64,000 nucleotides of DNA from contig NZ_PPSW01000021.1 of NCBI RefSeq assembly GCF_005876835.1, forward strand, positions 1 through 64,000. Direction: 5' to 3'. A model generated the notes under the pieces. That model searched no databases, was not told the origin of the DNA, and worked only from the letters and a program-made list of their open reading frames with translations. Source of the DNA: Pseudoalteromonas phenolica (GTDB taxonomy: Bacteria > Pseudomonadota > Gammaproteobacteria > Enterobacterales > Alteromonadaceae). Shown piece after piece: positions 44,308 through 53,609 of this stretch (position 1 is the stretch's first letter; each line of letters opens with the position of its first letter). The position numbers were made by a program, and so were the translations under genes.

Positions 44308-45822
44308 ATGACATATAATCCGATCAACGATGGTCCTGACTGGACATTTGAACTACTTGAAGAGTACCAAGCTGAAATTGCTCGTGTAGCAGAGTTTTAC
44401 CGTTTAGACACCTATCCTAATCAAATTGAAGTGATCACTGCTGAGCAGATGATGGACGCATACTCAAGTGTTGGTATGCCCATCGGTTATAGTCATTGGT
44501 CTTACGGTAAAAAGTTTATTCAAACTGAGCAAAATTATCGTCGAGGTCAAATGGGCCTAGCGTATGAGATTGTTATTAACTCTAACCCTTGTATCGCTTA
44601 TTTGATGGAAGAAAACACCCTGCCCATGCAGGCACTTGTGATGGCTCATGCCTGTTACGGACACAACTCTTTTTTCAAGGGCAACTATTTATTTAAGACC
44701 TGGACAGATGCATCTTCTATCATAGATTATCTACTATTCGCCAAAAATTACATTTCTGAGTGCGAACAAAAATATGGTATTGATGAAGTAGAAAACCTAA
44801 TTGATTCTTGCCATGCGTTGATGAACTACGGTGTTGATAGATATAAACGACCCCAGCAGATTTCAATGTATGAAGAACAAAAGCGTCAAAAGGAGCGAGA
44901 AGACTACTTACAATCTCAGGTAAATGAGCTTTGGCGTACCATTCCTAAAAACCAACAAGAAGAAACGATAGATCAGCCAAGATTCCCTTCTGAGCCACAA
45001 GAGAATATTCTATATTTTATTGAGAAAAATGCACCATTACTGGAGTCATGGCAACGGGAAGTTATCAGAATAGTTCGAAAAATATCTCAATATTTTTATC
45101 CGCAAAAACAAACTCAGGTGATGAATGAGGGATGGGCGACATTCTGGCATTACACCATCCTAAATCACTTATATGATGAAGGAAAATTATCTGACGCTTT
45201 TATGCTAGAGTTTTTGCAAAGTCACACTAATGTTGTTTTTCAACCGCCTTACAACAGCAAATTCTACTCCGGTATAAACCCCTATGCGCTTGGTTTTAAT
45301 ATGATGACAGATATTAGGCGTATTTGCGAAAACCCAACTGAAGAAGATAAACGTTGGTTTCCGGAGTTTGCCGGTGCAGATTGGCTTGATACACTGCATT
45401 TTGCTATGCAGAACTTTAAAGATGAAAGTTTTATTAGTCAGTTTTTATCCCCGAAACTAATTAGAGACTTCAAACTCTTTACCATTATCGACAAACAAAA
45501 AGCGCCACATTTAGAGGTCGGTGCTATTCATAATGAAGAAGGTTATCAAAAGGTTCGCTCTGCTCTTTCCGCACAGTACAATTTGAGTAACCATGAGCCC
45601 AATATACAAGTCTATAACGTTGATGTGAGAGGTGATAGATCTCTCACACTTCGCTACGTGCCACAAAATGGTATTCCACTTCATGACTCAAAAGCAGAAG
45701 TGATTAAACACCTTTATAGACTTTGGGGTTTTACTGTTCGACTTGAACAAGTGAATGAATCGGATATGGTTGAAACAATTGCACAATGCCCTAAAGAAGA
45801 AGATGTGAAAAAAGTAAGCTGA
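44308..45822 (+). CDS. ycgB: SpoVR family protein (YcgB)
   Basis: The 504-residue protein belongs to the SpoVR/YcgB family, stationary-phase partners of PrkA/YeaG. Segments such as GPDWTFELLEEYQAEIARVA, the MGLAYEIVINSNPCIAYLME stretch, HACYGHNSFFKGNYLF and QVMNEGWATFWHYTILN are diagnostic. The NEGWA-x-x-x-H pattern is preserved. Function at the molecular level is unsettled. Third gene of the operon, 15 bp after yeaH, with AAGGAGG upstream. Confidence 0.95.
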   Translation: MTYNPINDGPDWTFELLEEYQAEIARVAEFYRLDTYPNQIEVITAEQMMDAYSSVGMPIGYSHWSYGKKFIQTEQNYRRGQMGLAYEIVINSNPCIAYLMEENTLPMQALVMAHACYGHNSFFKGNYLFKTWTDASSIIDYLLFAKNYISECEQKYGIDEVENLIDSCHALMNYGVDRYKRPQQISMYEEQKRQKEREDYLQSQVNELWRTIPKNQQEETIDQPRFPSEPQENILYFIEKNAPLLESWQREVIRIVRKISQYFYPQKQTQVMNEGWATFWHYTILNHLYDEGKLSDAFMLEFLQSHTNVVFQPPYNSKFYSGINPYALGFNMMTDIRRICENPTEEDKRWFPEFAGADWLDTLHFAMQNFKDESFISQFLSPKLIRDFKLFTIIDKQKAPHLEVGAIHNEEGYQKVRSALSAQYNLSNHEPNIQVYNVDVRGDRSLTLRYVPQNGIPLHDSKAEVIKHLYRLWGFTVRLEQVNESDMVETIAQCPKEEDVKKVS

Positions 45823-45840
45823 ACTTAATCAGCTTACTCT
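45811..45840. terminator. Terminator between ycgB and the PAS-GGDEF gene
   Basis: AGTAAGCTGA and TCAGCTTACT form a 10-bp stem, spanning the ycgB stop codon and the 3' end of the convergent gene. On the minus strand it runs into T6; on the plus strand the tail is weaker (CTTTC). Confidence 0.7.
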
Positions 45841-46805
45841 TTCATTTCTTTACTAAAACAAGCAACGCGGTTACGCCCTGTTTCTTTAGCGTGGTATAAA
45901 GCAATATCAGCCGCTTCAATCCATTCCTCATGTTTTTGGAAATCGCTTGAAAAAGTAGCGACTCCAATACTGACAGTGACTTTAATAACTTTATCATCAT
46001 AAAAAATGGATGATTTTTCGATTAAAGAACGCAGTCTATCAGCGAAAACCACTGCCCCCTCTTGAGGGGTATCGACTAAAGTAACTGCAAACTCTTCGCC
46101 ACCATAACGACCAGCAGTATCCGCTTCTCTTAACGTTTTCTTGAGCAGGTCAGAAATATGTCTAATTGCTTCATCACCGCCACCATGACCATACTCATCA
46201 TTGATTTTCTTAAAGAAATCAATGTCAAACATTAACAAGCTACTAGCGCCTTGGCTTCTTTGTAATCTTAGAAACTCTTTTTTAAGTTGATCTTCCCAGA
46301 AACCTCTGTTTGAGAGATTAGTTAAGCTATCTGTACGGCTCATTTTCTCAAGCTGACGATTAGCAAGCTCAAGGTCTTGCTTGTTCACCGCCTCATCCGT
46401 CACATCGTATATTATTAGGCAAATATGGCTTACTTCACCTGTAAGTGTAGTCAGTGGTATTATGGTTGAGTTCTGATACATGTGATCAGCTTTACCTGTG
46501 ATCGGGCGGTAATTTTTAAACCTAAAAATATAAGGTTGCTGTTCCCAAATAGTAAAGGAGCGATTTTTTAAAACAAAAACTGGTTCTGTTTTACTTCTGA
46601 ACCACTTCTCATCAAGGCTTGGAAATAAATCAAAAATATCTTTGTCTTTTACCGCACTCGGTAATAGCCCTGAATGGTTTTCCATGAAGCCATTCCAAAC
46701 ACAGACCTGATAGTTTCTGTCTAACACAACTAGACCGACGTCTACTGTGTTGAACATATCCATCAGCCAGTGAACTTCATTCATGTCAAAATCTGCAGCA
46801 GGCAT
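45834..46805 (-). CDS. PAS-GGDEF diguanylate cyclase
   Basis: The 323-residue protein has a PAS domain (about 8-130: VDVGLVVLDRNYQVCVWNGF) and a GGDEF domain (about 155-320). The active loop is RYGGEEF and the inhibitory I-site READ stands five residues before it; LFDIDFFKKINDEYGHGGGD is intact. It should synthesise c-di-GMP. The gene follows the response regulator-CheC gene by 4 bp, so the two are co-transcribed and probably act in one signalling path. Confidence 0.94.
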   Translation of the reverse strand: MPAADFDMNEVHWLMDMFNTVDVGLVVLDRNYQVCVWNGFMENHSGLLPSAVKDKDIFDLFPSLDEKWFRSKTEPVFVLKNRSFTIWEQQPYIFRFKNYRPITGKADHMYQNSTIIPLTTLTGEVSHICLIIYDVTDEAVNKQDLELANRQLEKMSRTDSLTNLSNRGFWEDQLKKEFLRLQRSQGASSLLMFDIDFFKKINDEYGHGGGDEAIRHISDLLKKTLREADTAGRYGGEEFAVTLVDTPQEGAVVFADRLRSLIEKSSIFYDDKVIKVTVSIGVATFSSDFQKHEEWIEAADIALYHAKETGRNRVACFSKEMKE

Positions 46806-46809
46806 ACGA

Positions 46810-47814
46810 TTATTCTTCTAGTAAATAAGCAACTTTGTATTTGAGGGTTTTAATTGAATCCTCAGTAAATAACAGCATCAGGTCACATTTAATATCGTGA
46901 TCTTCAATACCGTAGCTAATCTCAATCGCTAATGTTCTTTGCCAGCGACCTTTATTAGCTTTAACCAGATCTGACACTTCACAATGTTGACCCAAAACAA
47001 CCGGGTGTCCTTGACTAAATGGCATATCTAGCTGACGAGACAGTCCTGACAAAATAGCACCAATCAGTATGTTGCTAATATCCATCAAAAGCTCTAACTC
47101 AACCTTATTATTTAATTCCCCTGAATAATTCATTAGAGAGGCGATTTCTTTAAAGCTCGAGTCATTTAATAATAGCAAGGCTTCACCAGACACGCCGCCA
47201 CCGATAAACCCTTGACATACGCCTGATGTCGATGCATTTGCATCAATGGCTTGAAGCGCCATGTGAAGCTCGCTCACTTCCAAGACGTTAACATTTGGTA
47301 TTGGTAATTCAACAAACACATTTAGTAATCGTGCTAGTAAATCACCAGCTTGCCCCATTGCTACGTTGGTTAATTCTTGATAAATATCTCGTAATTCAGA
47401 GTCAACTTGTTCACCTAATTTATGAACTAAGCTTTCACGGATTGCTCTATCCCGAATACCATGTTGCTCGATAATTTCGATCAGCTTTTCTTTATCACTA
47501 GGCTTACGAATAAAATCAATCGCTCCTAACGACATTACACGTTCATGAGCATTTGGCTGGATATCACCAGATACTACCACAGTTAGCACATTTAATTGCT
47601 GTTCATTGATGGCCTGAAGTACTTCATAACCATCCATATGTGGCATGTTAAGATCTAAAAAAAGAATTTCAGGAGAGAACTGTTTGATTTTTTCAAGACA
47701 GTCTAAACCGTGCTCTGCGAATTCAACTTTGATATCCCAGTCTTCTGGTAACGAACGGGCCAATTGCCGACGCGCAAGTTTGGAATCATCACAAATTAAT
47801 ACCAATGTTGACAT
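46810..47814 (-). CDS. Response regulator with CheC-like phosphatase output domain
   Basis: The start is ATG 47814 (MSTLVLICDDSKLARRQ); a GTG five codons earlier was rejected. The 334-residue protein has a receiver domain (1-120) with acidic pair DD, phosphoacceptor Asp in LFLDLNMPHMDG and Lys in FIRKPSD. Residues about 140-330 resemble CheC/CheX phosphatases: ELTNVAMGQAGDLLARLL has the E-x-x-N catalytic pattern, and a second D-x-x-N occurs in MDISNILIGAILSGL. It could dephosphorylate a response regulator and feed the adjacent cyclase. No chemotaxis genes are nearby. Confidence 0.85.
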   Translation of the reverse strand: MSTLVLICDDSKLARRQLARSLPEDWDIKVEFAEHGLDCLEKIKQFSPEILFLDLNMPHMDGYEVLQAINEQQLNVLTVVVSGDIQPNAHERVMSLGAIDFIRKPSDKEKLIEIIEQHGIRDRAIRESLVHKLGEQVDSELRDIYQELTNVAMGQAGDLLARLLNVFVELPIPNVNVLEVSELHMALQAIDANASTSGVCQGFIGGGVSGEALLLLNDSSFKEIASLMNYSGELNNKVELELLMDISNILIGAILSGLSRQLDMPFSQGHPVVLGQHCEVSDLVKANKGRWQRTLAIEISYGIEDHDIKCDLMLLFTEDSIKTLKYKVAYLLEE

Positions 47815-48007
47815 AAAAGCTCTCTTCACTGTTGAACTACAAGTTACCGTAATTCACTTTTGATTATAATTATTTGAAGTGCAGAACGATTGCAAATGTT
47901 AATAAATTTAGCTTAGATTTACAACGCAATTATTCTTAGTAACATATCGTTTGATTATAAGTATAATACAGTTGAAACAATTAAGTTAACCCAATAAGGA
48001 ATACTTT

Positions 48008-48625
48008 ATGCTGAAAAAAATCATACTGGCATTGAGTTTAGCTTCATCAGCAACTCTTGCACTAGAAATTGAAGAGAATCAAATCGATAAAGGCAAAGTA
48101 TTTGCGCAAGGTAAAGAGGTTACTTTATTGGGTAAAGGTGTAACTATCGGGCAAAAAGCACCAAATTTCAAAGTGGTTGATGCTCAGTTTAAAGCGGTTA
48201 CATTAAATGATTTTTCAGGCAAAGCGGTATTAATAAGTATAGTGCCTAGCCTTGATACAGGTGTATGTAGTTTACAAACTAAATTCTTTAATCAAGAAGT
48301 CGCAGACAAATACAACAACATAGAAATGCTCACCATTAGTGCTGACCTTCCATTCGCGCAAAAACGCTTCTGTACAGTTGAAAGCATAGATAAAATCCAA
48401 ACGCTATCCGACTCAGTTTGGCGGGATTTCGGTAAGCAATATGGGCTTTATATTAAGGACATGGGCCTTTTGAGCAGGGCTATTCTGGTTTTAGACAAAG
48501 AGCACAAAGTGACATATAAACAACTCGTGTCAAACCTTGCCACAGAGCCAAATTACGAAGAGGTTATCACACACCTCAATCAGCTATCTGGCAAAACGAC
48601 AGAGCTCAAAACTGACACAGAATAA
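48008..48625 (+). CDS. tpx: Thiol peroxidase Tpx, with predicted signal peptide
   Basis: Tpx reduces hydroperoxides with thioredoxin. The 205-residue protein is about 40 residues longer than E. coli Tpx (168) because of an N-terminal signal-like segment (MLKKIILALSLASSATLA) and a C-terminal tail. The peroxidatic Cys87 lies in PSLDTGVCSLQT (usually DTPVC) and the resolving Cys122 in LPFAQKRFC. Export to the periplasm is inferred from the signal. A bidirectional terminator separates it from the convergent adk. Confidence 0.93.
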   Translation: MLKKIILALSLASSATLALEIEENQIDKGKVFAQGKEVTLLGKGVTIGQKAPNFKVVDAQFKAVTLNDFSGKAVLISIVPSLDTGVCSLQTKFFNQEVADKYNNIEMLTISADLPFAQKRFCTVESIDKIQTLSDSVWRDFGKQYGLYIKDMGLLSRAILVLDKEHKVTYKQLVSNLATEPNYEEVITHLNQLSGKTTELKTDTE

Positions 48626-48630
48626 AACTT

Positions 48631-48656
48631 AAAAAGCCGCGAATGCGGCTTTTTTA
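48631..48656. terminator. Bidirectional terminator between tpx and adk
   Basis: AAAAAGCCGC-GAAT-GCGGCTTTTTT is a perfect GC-core hairpin with T or A runs on both sides, located 5 bp after the tpx stop. Confidence 0.9.
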
Positions 48657-48680
48657 ATTACTGGCTAATAACCTAGGAAA

Positions 48681-49337
<657 letters not shown>

Positions 49338-49431
49338 TTATTCGGGAGTTTATTTGAAGTTGTTGGGATTTTTTCACAAGCTGCATGTTATCTCAAGCAA
49401 CTTATACTAATTGCTGATTAACTGCACAAAA

Positions 49432-49462
49432 AAAGGGGCCAAAGTGATACTTTGGCCCCTTT
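49432..49462 (-). terminator. Terminator of htpG
   Basis: A 13-bp stem AAAGGGGCCAAAG/CTTTGGCCCCTTT with a 5-base loop runs into T7 on the minus strand, 18 bp after the htpG stop. Confidence 0.92.
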
Positions 49463-49479
49463 AATATTCAATTAAGCGG

Positions 49480-51393
49480 CTACTTGCTTAAATCAAGCAT
49501 TAGCTTGTTAAGTTTCGCTACGAATGCAGCAGGATCTTTTAAGCTACCGCGCTCTGCTAACAAGGCTTGGTCTAGTAATACATCAGACCATTGTGCAAAT
49601 TTATCTTCATCTTGCTCAACGTTTAAGTGTTTCACAAGTTGATGTTCAGGGTTTAGTTCAAAGATTGGCTTTGCTTCTGGTACTGCTTGACCCACTGATT
49701 CCATCAGTTTTTGCATTTGCGAACTCATGTCGTTGTCATCGACAACCACACAGGCCGGAGAATCAGTCAAACGGTGTGTGAAGCGCACTTCTTTTACTTT
49801 GTCGCCTAATGCTGTTTTAATGCGCTCAACTAAGCCTTCAATTTCTTTTTCACTTTCTTCTTGCGCTTTCTTTGTTTCTTCGTCGTCTAAATCACCTAGG
49901 TCTAAGTCACCGCGAGTAATTGATGCAAACTGCTTTTCGTTGAATTCCGTTAAGTGACTCATCATCCACTCGTCAACGCGATCAGCCATCAATAGTACTT
50001 CGATGCCTTTTTTGCGGAAGATTTCTAGATGAGGAGAGCTCTTTGCTGCTTCGAAGCTATCTGCAACAACATAGTAAATCTTATCTTGGCCTTCTTTCAT
50101 ACGCTCAATATATTGCTCTAAAGACACATTTTCAGTGCTTTCGTCAGTATGTGTTGAGCTGAAACGAAGTAGTTTCGCAATGGCTTCTTTATTTGAGATA
50201 TCTTCAGCAGGACCTTCTTTTAATACCTTACCGAATTCATTCCAGAATGTTTGATACTCTTCTGGTTTATTCTTGCCCATACGGTCAAGCATCTTAAGTA
50301 CTCGAGATGTACAACCTTTGCGGATCGCTTGAGTGATCTTGTTATCTTGAAGAATTTCACGCGATACGTTTAGTGGTAAATCGTTTGAATCTAGTAGACC
50401 TTTCACAAAACGAAGATAGCTTGGCATAAACTGCTCAGCATCATCCATAATGAATACGCGTTGCACGTAAAGTTTCAAACCACTTTGATGGTCACGGTTC
50501 CATAAATCGAATGGTGCTTTTTTAGGAATATAAAGCAAGCTCGTATACTCAGTCTTGCCTTCTACTTTGTTGTGAGCCCACGTTAGAGGCTCTTCCCAGT
50601 CATGACCTACGTGCTTATAGAACTCTTTGTATTCTTCGTCAGACACTTCTGATTTGTCACGCGTCCAAAGCGCTGTCGCACGGTTGATTGCTTCCCACTC
50701 GCCTGGTTGCGCGGGGATTTTCTCACCGTCTGGGCCTTCAGACTCTTCAACTGGTTGCTTATACATTTCAACAGGAATTGAAATATGATCTGAATACTTA
50801 GTTACAATGCTACGTAAACGGTACTCTTCTAAAAATTCTGTTTCGTCTTCACGTAAGTGAAGGATAATCTCTGTACCGCGCGATGCTTTCTCAACTTCAA
50901 CCAGTGTGAATTCACCTTCGCCTTTTGAGTGCCACTCTACAGCTTTTTCTTCACCTGCTTTACGTGTTACAACCGTTACTGCATCAGCAACAATAAATGC
51001 TGAATAGAAACCAACACCAAACTGACCAATTAATTGTGAATCTTTTGCTTGGTCACCAGATAAGTTTTGGAAAAATTCTGCAGTACCAGATTTTGCTATC
51101 GTACCCAGTGAGTTAATCACTTCTTCGCGAGTCATGCCGATGCCGTTATCTGAGATAGTGACAGTTTTTGCATCTTTATCTGCACTAATACGAACGCGTA
51201 AGTTTGCATCACCTTCGTAAAGGTCACCGTTTTGCAGCGCTAAAAAGCGAAGCTTGTCAGCAGCATCCGATGCGTTTGAAACCAATTCACGTAAAAAGAT
51301 CTCTTTGTTTGAATATAAAGAGTGGATCATTAGGTTTAGTAATTGTTTGACTTCTGTTTGAAAGCCTAATGTTTCTTTTTGAGCTGTGGTCAT
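49480..51393 (-). CDS. htpG: Molecular chaperone HtpG (Hsp90)
   Basis: HtpG is the bacterial Hsp90, an ATP-dependent cytosolic chaperone. The 637-residue protein has the GHKL ATPase motifs ([38 protein letters not shown]), the middle-domain catalytic region ([11 protein letters not shown]) and the C-terminal dimerisation domain. A textbook sigma-32 promoter lies 43 bp upstream, in keeping with heat-shock control. Confidence 0.98.
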   Translation of the reverse strand: MTTAQKETLGFQTEVKQLLNLMIHSLYSNKEIFLRELVSNASDAADKLRFLALQNGDLYEGDANLRVRISADKDAKTVTISDNGIGMTREEVINSLGTIAKSGTAEFFQNLSGDQAKDSQLIGQFGVGFYSAFIVADAVTVVTRKAGEEKAVEWHSKGEGEFTLVEVEKASRGTEIILHLREDETEFLEEYRLRSIVTKYSDHISIPVEMYKQPVEESEGPDGEKIPAQPGEWEAINRATALWTRDKSEVSDEEYKEFYKHVGHDWEEPLTWAHNKVEGKTEYTSLLYIPKKAPFDLWNRDHQSGLKLYVQRVFIMDDAEQFMPSYLRFVKGLLDSNDLPLNVSREILQDNKITQAIRKGCTSRVLKMLDRMGKNKPEEYQTFWNEFGKVLKEGPAEDISNKEAIAKLLRFSSTHTDESTENVSLEQYIERMKEGQDKIYYVVADSFEAAKSSPHLEIFRKKGIEVLLMADRVDEWMMSHLTEFNEKQFASITRGDLDLGDLDDEETKKAQEESEKEIEGLVERIKTALGDKVKEVRFTHRLTDSPACVVVDDNDMSSQMQKLMESVGQAVPEAKPIFELNPEHQLVKHLNVEQDEDKFAQWSDVLLDQALLAERGSLKDPAAFVAKLNKLMLDLSK

Positions 51394-51435
51394 CTTTATC
51401 TCCGATTAAACCAGTATTTGCACAGTGTTATGAGG

Positions 51436-51464
51436 TATATGGGGCGAGGAAAAATAACTTCAAG
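51436..51464 (-). promoter_or_regulatory. Sigma-32 heat-shock promoter of htpG
   Basis: On the minus strand CTTGAA (51459-51464), 14 bp, CCCCATATA (51436-51444). Both elements match the E. coli RpoH consensus (CTTGAAA, CCCCATNTA) and the spacing fits. Transcription would start near 51429, about 36 bases before the htpG ATG. Confidence 0.85.
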
Positions 51465-51518
51465 AGGAAATTTGAAATTTTTTGCGCTGCAAAGACTACA
51501 GCGCAAAAAAAAGCATGT

Positions 51519-52586
51519 TTAGTTTTGAACTTGGGGCTTCCAACTATCTGACCAAGCATTGAACAATGCTTTCACAAGCGATGCCATTGGGATTGCAAAA
51601 AATACCCCCCAAAAGCCCCACAAACCGCCAAAGAATAGCACTGCAACAATAATAAATACTGGGTTCAGGTCTACCGCTTCAGAGAATAAAAGTGGAACTA
51701 ACACATTGCCATCTAAGGCTTGAATGATCCCATACACAATCAAGATGGTCCAAAATTGCGTATCTAATCCGAATTGGAACATGGCCACCGCCGCAACCGG
51801 AATAGTCACTAACGCTGCTCCTACAAATGGAATAAGCACAGAGAAACCAACTAATGCTCCTAGTAGCGCCGCATAGCGTAAATCTAAAATCCAGAACGCG
51901 ACAAACGTGGCTGTACCAATAATGAGGATTTCTAGCACCTTACCACGAATGTAGTTCATGATCTGATGATCCATTTCATGCCAGACTTGCTGGATCAAAC
52001 GTCTGTCTTTAGGCACCAATACAGACATACTTTTAGTGAGTACATCTTTATCTTTCAACATAAAGAAAACCAGTAATGGCACTAAGATTAAATAAATCAT
52101 CCAAGCGACAATATCTTTAATAGAGGTTAATGAGAACGATAAGATAACTTGTCCGGCTTCAAGGATTTTATTCTCGGTGCTGGCCACTAATGTTTTTACT
52201 TGTTCACCTGAAATAAGCGTGGGGTATTGCTCTGGAAGATGTAAAAGTAAGTCTTTGCCCTCTTCTAACATCACGGGCGCTTCTTGTAATAAATTACTCA
52301 GTTGTTGCCATAATACCGGGATAAGTCCCAATGCCATGGTCAACAACACACCAGAAAAGAGCAAAATAATAAAACTTGTCGCTAACACTCTACTTTTTAT
52401 AATGTTTTCAATTTTAGCAACTGGCCACTCTAATAAATATGCGATAACTAAAGCCACCAGCACAGGAAGAATAAATGGTCCAAATAAATAAAGTGAAATA
52501 GCCAGCCCCAACACAATAAACAAAAGCGTAACAGAATTAGGGTCAGAGAATTTATTCTTGTACCACTTTGAAACAAGTTCAAACAT
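51519..52586 (-). CDS. perM: AI-2E family transporter PerM
   Basis: The 355-residue membrane protein has about eight hydrophobic segments and the AI-2E exporter family signatures (LFGPFILPVLVALVIAYLLEW near the start; LDLRYAALLGALVGFSVLIPFVGA; FGGLWGFWGVFFAIPMASLVKAL). PerM members are called permeases but few substrates are known. Located next to bepA-arsC, as in E. coli. The TusA-like gene lies 1 bp upstream, so they are co-transcribed. Confidence 0.94.
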   Translation of the reverse strand: MFELVSKWYKNKFSDPNSVTLLFIVLGLAISLYLFGPFILPVLVALVIAYLLEWPVAKIENIIKSRVLATSFIILLFSGVLLTMALGLIPVLWQQLSNLLQEAPVMLEEGKDLLLHLPEQYPTLISGEQVKTLVASTENKILEAGQVILSFSLTSIKDIVAWMIYLILVPLLVFFMLKDKDVLTKSMSVLVPKDRRLIQQVWHEMDHQIMNYIRGKVLEILIIGTATFVAFWILDLRYAALLGALVGFSVLIPFVGAALVTIPVAAVAMFQFGLDTQFWTILIVYGIIQALDGNVLVPLLFSEAVDLNPVFIIVAVLFFGGLWGFWGVFFAIPMASLVKALFNAWSDSWKPQVQN

Positions 52587-52587
52587 A

Positions 52588-52809
52588 TTAAAGATTCACC
52601 TCTATATAAGGATAAGGTTTAGCATCGTGATGCTGAGTGTAGCTAAATTTTTTTGCTTCTAAAAAAGCTAGAATGTCATTTATCAGCTGCTTTTGATCAT
52701 AAATAAAACATACAGCTTGTTGCTTTTCTTGTGCTTGCTTTAACTGAAACTTAAATTGCACAAATAATTGTGGGCACTGATAAGTACTTAAATCAATTGT
52801 TAAACACAT
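52588..52809 (-). CDS. TusA/SirA-like sulfurtransferase-family protein
   Basis: The small protein (73 residues from ATG 52809; 80 from a GTG at 52830) has the TusA-like N-terminal motif LTIDLSTYQCPQLFVQFKFQLKQA. The single Cys precedes Pro as in the CPxP active site, but the second Pro is replaced by Leu (CPQL). The remaining beta-alpha-beta pattern fits. It overlaps no neighbour and is co-oriented with perM. In Pseudomonas a TusA-like gene neighbours bepA and perM genes as I recall. Start uncertain because neither site is strong. Confidence 0.65.
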   Translation of the reverse strand: MCLTIDLSTYQCPQLFVQFKFQLKQAQEKQQAVCFIYDQKQLINDILAFLEAKKFSYTQHHDAKPYPYIEVNL

Positions 52810-52936
52810 AACCGCTTTACCAAAATTCACCCACGACAGTGTAACATTAAAAAATTACACATAACCATCTAGAAAGTAGATAGCTCAGACACAATCGTTT
52901 ATTCTATAAATAGTTTTATTTTTTATACGCGTACTT

Positions 52937-53608
52937 ATGGCAAGAGTTAACAACAAAGCAAAATTACCAGATAACCCAACACTAAAAGACATCAACTGGT
53001 ATAAAAAACAGCTAAATTGGGGCGAGTTGCCTCCTTTTTATCATTTAGTTGCATCTTCCGTCAGCGAAAGTGACGGACTTTTTCAACATGGATTTGATAA
53101 TGCCGTGACACGTCTAGTTGACAAGCGTAACTGGAATTTAGCACTACTAGACGGTTATGAAGACGATAACGGCACCATATTTTGTGACAATAAGCCTAAG
53201 ATAGCCATAGACCAAGTGTTTACTGACCGTGGGTTTGAGTTATGGGCACTTCCATACGCAAAAGATAAACCTTTAGAAACAGATATGTTAATTAAAGATA
53301 ATAAGTTTCTAGAGTTTAATACTTGGGACCCTCACTCGATGAAGACGCTTCTGCGCTTCAATCAACTACATAAATTTATTGCATTCTATTTCGATCGTGG
53401 CGATGTTGCAGACAAAGCCCTCATCCTTCATTCTCATAAAGTAGTACATAAAATTATTACGTATCTACAAAAAGAAATGAACGTTGTTACAGTTAAAGGG
53501 GTCTCAATAAAAGAATTCTATCAACTGTGCGAAAAAGACAGCCGCATGTGTAGTGATGAAATTGACTTAGCTCAGATCATGCTCGGACTTAGCGGCAATA
53601 AGGAATAA
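52937..53608 (+). CDS. Conserved-looking protein of unknown function, upstream of bepA
   Basis: I do not recognise this 223-residue soluble protein. It has no signal or membrane segment. Notable pieces are an aromatic, charged N-terminus (LKDINWYKKQLNWGELPPFYHL), DNAVTRLVDKRNWNLALLDGYED, and FLEFNTWDPHSMKTLLRF. It starts 1 bp upstream of bepA, so the two are co-transcribed, and a role linked to bepA is possible. A TATAAA lies about 30 bases upstream of the ATG. The ATG lacks a clear ribosome site. Confidence refers to its being a real gene. Confidence 0.8.
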   Translation: MARVNNKAKLPDNPTLKDINWYKKQLNWGELPPFYHLVASSVSESDGLFQHGFDNAVTRLVDKRNWNLALLDGYEDDNGTIFCDNKPKIAIDQVFTDRGFELWALPYAKDKPLETDMLIKDNKFLEFNTWDPHSMKTLLRFNQLHKFIAFYFDRGDVADKALILHSHKVVHKIITYLQKEMNVVTVKGVSIKEFYQLCEKDSRMCSDEIDLAQIMLGLSGNKE

Positions 53609-53609
53609 C

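Noticed and set aside
51478..51509. Hairpin TTTGCGCTG/CAGCGCAAA between perM and htpG as a terminator
   Set aside because: On neither strand is the stem followed by a free T-run; the A and T runs pair with each other.
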